Shown: in pieces, positions 1 to 6,129 of the stretch
Numbering within the stretch: the first letter of the stretch is position 1
Layout of the letters: the number at the start of each line of letters is the position of its first letter
Source of the DNA: CAUUFM01 sp041844335
GTDB lineage: Bacteria; Bacillota; Clostridia; Lachnospirales; Lachnospiraceae
Direction: 5' to 3'
DNA: 14,431 nt
Assembly (NCBI GenBank): GCA_041844335.1
Contig: JBGZAX010000009.1
Span: forward strand, 1-14,431
Position numbers and translations under genes: made by a program
The notes under the pieces: model-generated
What the model was told of the DNA's origin: nothing
Databases searched by the model: none
What the model saw: only the letters and a program-made list of their open reading frames with translations

Positions 1-789
1 CTATTGGAAAATTTGGAAGAATTTGCACCAATCAGCTTATCAGAAAACAATTTATGGGATAATTCCGGACTGCAAATAGGAAATAAAAATTCTGAAATCA
101 AAAAAATTCTATTATGTATTGACATAACAAGGGAGGCTTTTGAAACCGCCAAAAACAACGGCTTTAATTGCATAATAAGCCATCACCCGCTGATTTTTAA
201 AGGCATCAAATCCTTTGATATTGAGGATTATAAGACTTCTTTAATATCAGATCTTATAAAATCAGATATCAATGTAATAAGTATGCACACCAACCTTGAT
301 GCTGCAGAATTCGGAGTTAATTATGCCATAGGTCAAAAATTGGAGCTTTTTGATATCTCTTTGCTGTGTGAACGTGGAATTTACAATAACAAGCCCTATG
401 GCTACGGACTTGTCGGCAATTTAAAAAATAAAATGAGTTTGGATGCTTTGGCTAAATTTATAAAGGATAAATTAGATACTGCCGCCTTAAGATATGTGGG
501 AAATCCTGATACAAGCATAGAAAAAATAGCGGTCTGCGGAGGCAGCGGCTCCTCATTTATAAAAGATGCGATAAATAAAATGGCTGATGCTTATATTACT
601 GGCGACATAGGACACCACGATGCACAAGCGGCATTGGAAAACGGTTTAATGATAATAGATGCAGGTCATTTTGACACAGAAAAACACGTACTTGATGAAC
701 TTAAAAAATATATAGACAAGCTTTCAAAAAAAGAAGAGATTATCACCAAAATATTTGATAACAATCCCTTTAAGTTTATTCCGGTTTAA
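1..789 (+). CDS. Nif3-like dinuclear metal center protein (5'-partial)
   Basis: Nif3/YqfO/YbgI family (often annotated GTP cyclohydrolase 1 type 2-like), a cytosolic oligomeric protein with a two-metal site; its physiological reaction is not settled. Counting from the TTG at 4, the sequence shows the WDNSGLQIG family start (18-26), the SHHPL metal motif (His60, His61), TNLD (Asp99), TGDIGHHDA (199-207) and a C-terminal GHFDTE (His222, Glu226). These are the expected metal ligands. It is the short form of about 260 residues, lacking the PII-like insert of YqfO. The frame is open to base 1 (a CTA codon) and the family normally has roughly ten more residues before this point, so the TTG at 4 is probably not the start and the gene is cut by the window edge. 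It is the only plus-strand gene and ends 18 bases before the convergent transporter gene. Confidence 0.9.
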   Translation, partial: LLENLEEFAPISLSENNLWDNSGLQIGNKNSEIKKILLCIDITREAFETAKNNGFNCIISHHPLIFKGIKSFDIEDYKTSLISDLIKSDINVISMHTNLDAAEFGVNYAIGQKLELFDISLLCERGIYNNKPYGYGLVGNLKNKMSLDALAKFIKDKLDTAALRYVGNPDTSIEKIAVCGGSGSSFIKDAINKMADAYITGDIGHHDAQAALENGLMIIDAGHFDTEKHVLDELKKYIDKLSKKEEIITKIFDNNPFKFIPV

Positions 790-807
790 AATTACCGAAT
801 TTAAATC

Positions 808-2151
808 TTATCCTATACCTTTAAATACAATTCCCAATATCAATACAAGAATTGTTATTGTACAAAATACATATTTGCTCAGGAAAATAAAAACCGCTCC
901 CATTTTTCTGCCGTTTCTGCTCTTATTTATCTCGCTCTTTACAAAATCCCCTCTGCAAACCCAGAAAAACATAATTCCGGAAAGAGCTGCCCCGAGCGGA
1001 CAAAGATATATAGACACAAAATCCATCCAGTGAGATATAATACCCTGTATACAGATACTTATCATACTTCCAAATGTCCCTATTATAAAAACCGCTTGCC
1101 ATCTTCTAATCTCAAAAAGCTCCTCAAGTGCCGCTATCGGAGTTTCAAATAAATTAATCAAAGAGGTTAATGCTGCAAATAACACTGATATAAAAAATAC
1201 AATCGCTAAAATTCTGCTGCCATCTATACCTTTAAATAAATTAGGTAAAAATACAAACATAAGCCCCGGACCTCCCATATCAAGCTTAGCTCCGGTGGTT
1301 GCCATTGCAGGTATGATCACAAGGCTTGCCAAAACCGCCGCCACCGTATCGAAAAATGCCACGGTTACCGCAGATGCTACAACATTTACTTCATCTGATA
1401 AATATGAACCGTAGATTAAGGTACCGCTGCCTGCAAGTGACAATGAAAAGAATGCCTGTCCAAGTGAGAAAACCCATACCAAAGGATCCGCCAAGCCGTT
1501 TATATTTATTGTAAAAATATATTTATAACCCTCCCGTGCTCCCGTCTGAAAGCTGATATAAACAGCAAGTCCCATAAATAAAAGGAAAAATAACGGCATC
1601 AATATCTTGTTAGCACGCTCTATCCCCCTTGACACACCGAAAATCATAATCAAAAAGCATACAATAAGACCTATTATCTGCCAGAAACTGTTCCCAAAAC
1701 TCGTAGCCATTCCACCAAAATATGCTTCGTATTCATCTACACTTTTCGGCAACATTATGCTGCCGCTTATTGAAGAAAAGGTGTACCTAAAAATCCAGCC
1801 TACAACCACCGCATAACCTATTGCAAGAGCAAGACTTGACAAAATTGGTATAAAGCCGAGAGCCTTTCCGAAACCCTCTTCCATATTTCTTTGTTTAAGG
1901 GCAGCTCCGAAAGCTCTTGTAGGCCCCCCTCTCATAGCGCGCCCAAAGCTCATCTCTCCCACTACACCTGTTAAGCCAAGCAGTGCTACGCAGATAAAAT
2001 ACGGCAATAAAAATGTGCCTCCGCCATATTTAGATACTCTAGTCGGAAAGAGCCAAATATTCCCCATACCGACGGCAGAGCCTATACAAGATACAATAAA
2101 GCCCCATTTACTGGCAAAAGAATCTCTTGATTTTGATATGTTTTCATTCAT
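808..2151 (-). CDS. Sodium-dependent transporter, NSS/SNF family
   Basis: Inner-membrane symporter of the neurotransmitter:sodium symporter family (LeuT fold), likely taking up an amino acid or similar small solute with Na+; the substrate cannot be read from sequence. The 447 residues are almost all hydrophobic segments, near the length of bacterial 11-helix members such as MhsT. TM1 carries GSAVGMGNIW (24-33) followed by FP and KYGGGTFLLPY (41-51), the family signature; TM6 shows FFSLSLAGSGTLIYGSYL at about 235-252. The usual WRFP of TM1 is WLFP here (Leu34), with an Arg at 38. The ATG is supported by GGAGGTG seven bases upstream. It is probably monocistronic: its own promoter lies 38-66 bases upstream, and it converges with the Nif3-like gene. 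No good terminator is visible in the 18-base gap after it. Confidence 0.93.
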   Translation of the reverse strand: MNENISKSRDSFASKWGFIVSCIGSAVGMGNIWLFPTRVSKYGGGTFLLPYFICVALLGLTGVVGEMSFGRAMRGGPTRAFGAALKQRNMEEGFGKALGFIPILSSLALAIGYAVVVGWIFRYTFSSISGSIMLPKSVDEYEAYFGGMATSFGNSFWQIIGLIVCFLIMIFGVSRGIERANKILMPLFFLLFMGLAVYISFQTGAREGYKYIFTININGLADPLVWVFSLGQAFFSLSLAGSGTLIYGSYLSDEVNVVASAVTVAFFDTVAAVLASLVIIPAMATTGAKLDMGGPGLMFVFLPNLFKGIDGSRILAIVFFISVLFAALTSLINLFETPIAALEELFEIRRWQAVFIIGTFGSMISICIQGIISHWMDFVSIYLCPLGAALSGIMFFWVCRGDFVKSEINKSRNGRKMGAVFIFLSKYVFCTITILVLILGIVFKGIG

Positions 2152-2188
2152 AAATGCACCTCCAACTAAAATTTTAAAAGTGCTTTAT

Positions 2189-2217
2189 ATTTTAACTCTA
2201 AAAAGAACTTATGTCAA
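2189..2217 (-). promoter_or_regulatory. Sigma-A type promoter of the NSS transporter gene
   Basis: On the minus strand, a perfect -35 TTGACA (2212-2217) is followed by a 17-base spacer and a -10 TAAAAT (2189-2194). Transcription would start near 2182, leaving a leader of about 31 bases carrying the GGAGGTG ribosome site. That is too short for a riboswitch or T-box, so any control should act on initiation. A 12-base perfect palindrome lies four bases upstream of the -35 box. Confidence 0.8.
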
Positions 2218-2220
2218 CTG

Positions 2221-2232
2221 ATTATGCATAAT
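2221..2232. promoter_or_regulatory. 12-bp perfect palindrome ATTATGCATAAT, possible operator
   Basis: ATTATGCATAAT is exactly self-complementary and sits just upstream of the -35 box of the transporter promoter (box at 2212-2217). Position and symmetry fit a dimeric regulator site. I do not recognise the regulator, and an AT-rich palindrome can arise by chance. Confidence 0.4.
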
Positions 2233-2234
2233 TA

Positions 2235-2259
2235 TTCAATTTTTTGAACTAAAATTGAA
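2235..2259. repeat. 9-bp perfect inverted repeat with 7-base loop
   Basis: TTCAATTTT (2235-2243) and its exact complement AAAATTGAA (2251-2259) are separated by TTGAACT. Read on the minus strand no T-run follows the hairpin, so it is a poor intrinsic terminator. It lies 18-42 bases upstream of the transporter -35 box and is a better candidate for a protein-binding site, or for part of the U32 gene's 3' end. Confidence 0.45.
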
Positions 2260-2303
2260 CAATAATATTGTCTATTATTGACAGCTCAATAATATTTGTC
2301 TAT
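2260..2303. repeat. Near-identical direct repeat CAATAATATT(T)GTCTAT, with nested inverted repeat
   Basis: CAATAATATTGTCTAT (2260-2275) recurs as CAATAATATTTGTCTAT (2287-2303), differing only by one extra T, with starts 27 bases apart. The first copy also overlaps an inverted repeat: CAATAATA (2260-2267), five bases, then TATTATTG (2273-2280). Two spaced copies of the same word upstream of a promoter are typical of regulator sites, but the function is unknown. Confidence 0.45.
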
Positions 2304-2315
2304 ATCAAAAGCAAG

Positions 2316-2338
2316 TTCTAAATATAGGCGATTTAGAA
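2316..2338 (-). terminator. Weak hairpin just after the U32 gene, possible terminator
   Basis: TTCTAAAT (2316-2323) pairs with ATTTAGAA (2331-2338) around a 7-base loop, starting seven bases after the U32 stop codon. Read on the minus strand the 3' arm is followed by CTTGCTTTTGAT, which contains only one short T-run. The stem is AT-rich, so termination would be inefficient; placement is the main argument. Confidence 0.3.
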
Positions 2339-2345
2339 AATTATC

Positions 2346-3584
2346 TCAAGCGTTTGCATTAACACCTCTTAAGATCTCCCCTATTTCAGCCCTGTTAGAA
2401 AGCTTTACGTGCAGCATCTGTCTTGCGTGTGGCGCATTTTCCTGCTCCACACCGTCATCACTTAAGATTTTTTCAACCACCGCCTTATCATTTTTACCAT
2501 CGAACTTCATAATTTCTATTATGTCACCTACACAAAACTTATTTTTTTGTTCAAAAACAGTCAAGCCGTTTTCATCAAAACCATACACGGCGCCTAAATA
2601 AACCGCTCCCTGATTGTAGGTATTATTATCATAAATTTGTGACTCCTCATTAGGCTTTTCATAAAAAAATCCTCTCGTAAAGTTTCTATAGGTACAAGAT
2701 TTGATCTCATTTAAATAATTGTTTATATTTTCTCTGTAAATTTGTGGATCCTTAAAATAATCATCAATAGCATTTCTATACGCTCTCGCTACCGAAGCCA
2801 CATAAAGTGCGGTCTTCATTCTGCCCTCCACCTTTAGGCTGTCAATACCCGCATTTATCATATCCGGCAGCTTATCTATCATACATAGATCCTTTGAATT
2901 AAAAATATAGGTACCTCGCTCATTTTCATAAACAGGTAAATATTCTCCCTGTCTTTTTTCCTCCACAACACTGTATCTCCATCTACAAGGGTGTGTACAG
3001 GCTCCCTGGTTAGCATCTCTTCCTATCATATAATTGCTTAAAAGACATCTTCCGGAGTAGGACATACACATAGCTCCGTGAACGAAAGCCTCGATTTCCA
3101 TATCCTTTATCTCTTTTTTTATAGCACCCAACTCATTTAAAGAAAGCTCTCTTGCTGCAACGCACCTTGTAGCTCCTAATGATCTCCAGAACTTAAATGT
3201 TTCGGCATTGGTGGTATTTGCCTGTGTGCTGATATGTATTTCCACATCAGGCAGTCTTTCTTTTGCCATCATGAAAAGCCCCGGATCGGACATTATAAGT
3301 GCGTCAAATGAAAGTGTCCTAATCTCATCAAAGAATTCCTCGGCTTTTTTTATATCATCATTATGTGCAAAAATATTAGCTGTAAGATAAACCCTTTTGC
3401 CTCGAGAATGTGCATATTCAAGACCTTCCTTCATATCCTCAAAGCTGAAATTTTTTGCATTTGCACGCAGGCTAAAATAATCTCCTCCTATGTAAATAGC
3501 ATCAGCACCGTAATTAACAGCGGTCTTCAGCACATCAAGTGAGCCTGACGGCATCAATAGCTCCGGCTTTTTCTTTTCTGTCAT
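2346..3584 (-). CDS. U32 family protein, TrhP-type (tRNA U34 hydroxylation)
   Basis: Cytosolic Peptidase_U32 family protein of 412 residues, similar to E. coli YegQ (TrhP) and B. subtilis YrrN/YrrO, which act in prephenate-dependent formation of 5-hydroxyuridine at tRNA position 34. The older 'collagenase-like protease' label is probably wrong for this subgroup. The N-terminal barrel covers about 8-280, a C-terminal U32_C-like module about 300-410. The signature EAFVHGAMCMSYSGRC lies at 165-180. Cys173, Cys180, Cys196 and Cys234 have spacing (7, 16, 38) close to the 4Fe-4S ligands known from the U32 protein UbiU; Cys200 is a further conserved-looking Cys. The ATG has AAGGAG just upstream. It lies 151 bases after the CYTH gene, where I see neither a clear promoter nor a terminator, so it may be read through from pckA. 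Assignment to TrhP rather than another U32 subgroup is inference. Confidence 0.85.
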   Translation of the reverse strand: MTEKKKPELLMPSGSLDVLKTAVNYGADAIYIGGDYFSLRANAKNFSFEDMKEGLEYAHSRGKRVYLTANIFAHNDDIKKAEEFFDEIRTLSFDALIMSDPGLFMMAKERLPDVEIHISTQANTTNAETFKFWRSLGATRCVAARELSLNELGAIKKEIKDMEIEAFVHGAMCMSYSGRCLLSNYMIGRDANQGACTHPCRWRYSVVEEKRQGEYLPVYENERGTYIFNSKDLCMIDKLPDMINAGIDSLKVEGRMKTALYVASVARAYRNAIDDYFKDPQIYRENINNYLNEIKSCTYRNFTRGFFYEKPNEESQIYDNNTYNQGAVYLGAVYGFDENGLTVFEQKNKFCVGDIIEIMKFDGKNDKAVVEKILSDDGVEQENAPHARQMLHVKLSNRAEIGEILRGVNANA

Positions 3585-3735
3585 ACAATACTCCTTTTCA
3601 TCTGCTCCTTCCTTGCCAAATTCCTAATCATTTATATACTTATCTTTAAGTCTTTGCCTATAATAATTGCTTGCCTTGGCTTGTCTATTTTAATCTGTCT
3701 TAAATTATTTTTCGTCCCGTTTATGATTTCTCTTA

Positions 3736-4248
3736 CTATGGTATTGGTATCTCATTTTTGTTGACAGACAAATCTGCATTTGAATATCCTTTAATCCCCG
3801 TTATCTCATTATTCAAAAAAGCAGGCGGTACAAAACCGTTTGCAGCATCGAGGCTTTGAAATTCAACCTCTGCTATTATCAGCCCCTCATAATCCTTATG
3901 AAACACATCTATTTCTATATTATAACAATTATTATCAAATTTATAGGGCAAAATATATCTTGATTTTTCCAAGATAATTCCGTCGCATTTTTCAAGTAGA
4001 GAATTAAATACCTCAATGCTTATCTCTATCTCATATTCCACCCTTTCTAAAGCAATGCCCTCTTTATTTTTCGAACTGCTTTTTACACAAAAATAATATT
4101 TATCATTCTTCTTGCGAATCCTTATAGCAGGGTCTATATTCAAATAGCCCTGCATAATCTCGCAGCTCTCCAAAACATTTAAATCTATGTCAAAGCTTTC
4201 AAAAAGGTCGTTACTTAAAAGAAATCTTCTCTCAATCTCCGTATTCAT
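3736..4248 (-). CDS. CYTH domain protein / triphosphate tunnel metalloenzyme
   Basis: Single-domain CYTH protein of 170 residues. Such short bacterial enzymes usually hydrolyse inorganic triphosphate or related tripolyphosphates with a divalent metal; adenylate cyclase or thiamine-triphosphatase activity occurs in relatives, so the substrate is not certain. The signature ExExK appears as EIERR (Glu4, Glu6, Arg8), with Arg in place of Lys. The alternating charged strands of the tunnel follow: IRIRKK (42-47), YYFCVK (51-56), ERVEYEIEI (68-76), EKSRYILPY (94-102), IEIDVF (111-116) and IAEVEF (125-130). The ATG overlaps the pckA stop as ATGA, with only a weak GGGA before it, so translation is probably coupled to pckA. 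No second domain, such as CHAD, is present. Confidence 0.85.
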   Translation of the reverse strand: MNTEIERRFLLSNDLFESFDIDLNVLESCEIMQGYLNIDPAIRIRKKNDKYYFCVKSSSKNKEGIALERVEYEIEISIEVFNSLLEKCDGIILEKSRYILPYKFDNNCYNIEIDVFHKDYEGLIIAEVEFQSLDAANGFVPPAFLNNEITGIKGYSNADLSVNKNEIPIP

Positions 4249-5843
4249 ACTCTAGGTCCCGCATCAGCTATATTGTCTTCAACCTCGGGATAGTTATCAC
4301 AGAAATTATTATAAAACATCTGAGCCAATTTCTTAGCCATCTCATCATAAGCAGCCTTATCCTCCCAGGTGTTCTTGGGATTCATAATATCAGAGGGTAC
4401 ATCAGGACAGGATTGAGGTACATCCACATTAAATATATCATCGTGCTTATACTCAACCTTTTCAAGCTCTCCGTTAAGTGCTGCCGTAATCATAGCTCTT
4501 GTATATTTCAGCTTCATTCTGCTGCCGAGCTTTCCGCTGCCTGATGCAGGTCCTCCGCTCCAGCCCGTATTCACCAAATAAACCTTTGTGCCGTACTTTT
4601 TGATCCTGTCTCCAAGCATATTTGCATATATGGATGGTTTCAACGGCATAAACGGTTCTCCAAACAGGGTAGAAAATGTAGGCTGCGGCTCCGTTACACC
4701 TCTTTCAGTGCCTGCAAGCTTTGAAGTAAAGCCCGTTATAAAATGATACATAGCCGCATTTTCATCAAGTCTGCTGATAGGCGGTAACACTCCGAAAGCA
4801 TCTGCGGTCAAGAAAATGACAACCTTTGGAATTCCGCCGACTCCGGGTATTTCAGAGTTCTTTATATAATCTACAGGATAGCCCACTCTCGTATTTTCAG
4901 TAATGCTGTCGTCAAAAAAATCAAATTCTCTTGTATGCATATCCATAATCACATTTTCCACTAAAGATCCGAACCTTATTGCATTATATATATCGGGTTC
5001 GTTTTCAGGATCAAGATTTATACATTTAGCATAGCAGCCGCCCTCAAAATTAAATACTCCCGTATCCGTCCAGCCGTGCTCGTCATCTCCTATCAGCTTT
5101 CTGTTCGGATCTGCCGATAATGTGGTCTTTCCGGTTCCCGATAAACCGAAAAATATCGCTGTTTCTTTGGAAACAGGATCCATATTGGCTGAACAGTGCA
5201 TAGGAAGAACATTTTCCTTAGGCATCAGATAGTTCATAACCGAAAACACACTCTTTTTAATCTCTCCGCTGTACTGAGTTCCTGCAATTAAAACCAGTTT
5301 CTGCTCATAGTCCACGATTATAGCTGCCTCGGAATTCGTACCGTCAATCTCAGGAATACACTTAAATCCCGGTGCCGCAATAATAGTAAAATCCGCATCC
5401 GAGTAGTTTTCCAATTCTTCTTCAGTAGGTCTTATTAAAAGCTGTGTGATAAATAATGCCTGACTTGCCATTTCACACACTATTCTAAACTTTTTTCGGC
5501 ATTTAAGATCCGCTCCGGCAAAGCCGTCCACTATAAAGATATCTCTATCCTGCATAAACGCCTGCATCTTAGACTTTATCATGTTAAATTTTTCCTGAGA
5601 TATGGGAGCATTTACCTTTCCCCAATTAATATCGTCATGCACTTTAGGCGTATCCACTATAAATTTATCCTTTGGAGATCTGCCTGTATATTTCCCCGTC
5701 TTCACCAATAAAGCTCCCGTTTTACTTAGCACACCCTCCTCTCTGAATAAAGCCGCCTCTACCAGTTCAGCGGGTTTCAAATTTCTATAAACCGTGTTAG
5801 CATTGATAATTCCAAGTTTTTCTAATCCATAAGTATTCTCCAA
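4245..5843 (-). CDS. pckA: Phosphoenolpyruvate carboxykinase (ATP)
   Basis: Catalyses oxaloacetate + ATP to PEP + CO2 + ADP in the cytosol, for gluconeogenesis; in many anaerobes it runs in the carboxylating direction to form oxaloacetate and ATP. Length 532 matches the family (about 530-540). Visible motifs: TGRSPKDK (53-60, substrate Arg54), the Tyr191/Lys196-197 region (QYSGEIKK), His216 in MHCSAN, the P-loop GLSGTGKT (233-240), the metal-binding DDEHGW (253-258 region) and FEGGCYAK (266-273). TRVGYP and NTGWSGG are also present downstream. The start is TTG, chosen because an exact AAGGAGG lies seven bases upstream and no in-frame ATG or GTG fits. It has its own promoter and overlaps the CYTH gene by four bases at its 3' end. 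Confidence 0.97.
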   Translation of the reverse strand: MENTYGLEKLGIINANTVYRNLKPAELVEAALFREEGVLSKTGALLVKTGKYTGRSPKDKFIVDTPKVHDDINWGKVNAPISQEKFNMIKSKMQAFMQDRDIFIVDGFAGADLKCRKKFRIVCEMASQALFITQLLIRPTEEELENYSDADFTIIAAPGFKCIPEIDGTNSEAAIIVDYEQKLVLIAGTQYSGEIKKSVFSVMNYLMPKENVLPMHCSANMDPVSKETAIFFGLSGTGKTTLSADPNRKLIGDDEHGWTDTGVFNFEGGCYAKCINLDPENEPDIYNAIRFGSLVENVIMDMHTREFDFFDDSITENTRVGYPVDYIKNSEIPGVGGIPKVVIFLTADAFGVLPPISRLDENAAMYHFITGFTSKLAGTERGVTEPQPTFSTLFGEPFMPLKPSIYANMLGDRIKKYGTKVYLVNTGWSGGPASGSGKLGSRMKLKYTRAMITAALNGELEKVEYKHDDIFNVDVPQSCPDVPSDIMNPKNTWEDKAAYDEMAKKLAQMFYNNFCDNYPEVEDNIADAGPRV

Positions 5844-5850
5844 AATATGT

Positions 5851-5857
5851 CCTCCTT
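5851..5857 (-). promoter_or_regulatory. Shine-Dalgarno site that fixes the TTG start of pckA
   Basis: On the minus strand AAGGAGG ends seven bases before TTG at 5841-5843. The strong site at normal spacing is the reason for accepting a non-ATG start. Confidence 0.85.
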
Positions 5858-5881
5858 AATTTAACACAAAACATTGACGGG

Positions 5882-5925
5882 TTGAAATTTTGTTAAAGTA
5901 TAACATCAGTCTTTCATAATTTCAA
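5882..5925. repeat. 8-bp inverted repeat flanking the pckA promoter core
   Basis: TTGAAATT (5882-5889) and AATTTCAA (5918-5925) are exact complements 28 bases apart; one covers the -35 box, the other the predicted start of transcription. This could be a pair of half sites for a repressor. An AT-rich 8-mer pair can occur by chance. Confidence 0.3.
5897..5925 (-). promoter_or_regulatory. Sigma-A type promoter of pckA
   Basis: Minus strand -35 TTGAAA (5920-5925), 17-base spacer, -10 TATACT (5897-5902); the transcript would start near 5890 with a leader of about 45 bases. The -35 region forms one arm of an 8-bp inverted repeat whose other arm lies at the likely start site. Confidence 0.78.
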
Positions 5926-5997
5926 TAATTTTTTCGATATTTTTAAGCTTTATAAATAATAATCATGAAGCCATTCATAAGCTGTTACCGAAACGCT

Positions 5998-6033
5998 ACA
6001 AATAAAATCCTCTCGCAAGCTTTACGAGAGGAT
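5998..6033 (-). terminator. Intrinsic terminator of the remA-gmk-rpoZ-thrC unit
   Basis: A perfect 9-bp stem, ATCCTCTCG (6007-6015) with CGAGAGGAT (6025-6033), encloses a 9-base loop. On the minus strand it is followed by TTTTATTTGT, a good T-tract; on the plus strand no T-run follows. It therefore ends transcription coming from thrC, about 100 bases after the thrC stop and upstream of the pckA promoter. Confidence 0.85.
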
Positions 6034-6129
6034 CATAATTTAACATTTATTGTTTGGCATAATTATTTAACTACAAACTTCACATTGCCTTTCAAACTTA
6101 CCACTTTCCCCAATTTTGTTTTTTCTTTA

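Noticed and set aside
777..806. Possible bidirectional terminator between the convergent Nif3-like and transporter genes
   Set aside because: Only CGGT/ACCG pairs cleanly around an 8-base loop, with a bulge needed to extend it, and neither strand has a real T-run after it.
2278..2289. FNR-like box TTGA-CAGC-TCAA upstream of the transporter
   Set aside because: The half-site spacing is four bases, whereas the FNR/CRP pattern needs six between TTGA and TCAA, so it does not match.
2346..3584. Reading the U32 protein as a collagenase or secreted protease
   Set aside because: There is no signal peptide and the four cysteines have spacing typical of iron-sulfur U32 proteins that work in RNA or cofactor hydroxylation.
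3585..3735. Promoter for the U32 gene in the 151-base gap
   Set aside because: TAGACA with a 16-base spacer to TATTAT can be drawn on the minus strand, but both boxes are weak and AT-rich sequence gives many such pairs.
5984..6002. Possible CcpA cre site (AGCG core on the minus strand) upstream of pckA
   Set aside because: Only the central bases fit; several of the conserved flanking positions fail, and it lies close to the thrC terminator, far upstream of the pckA promoter.
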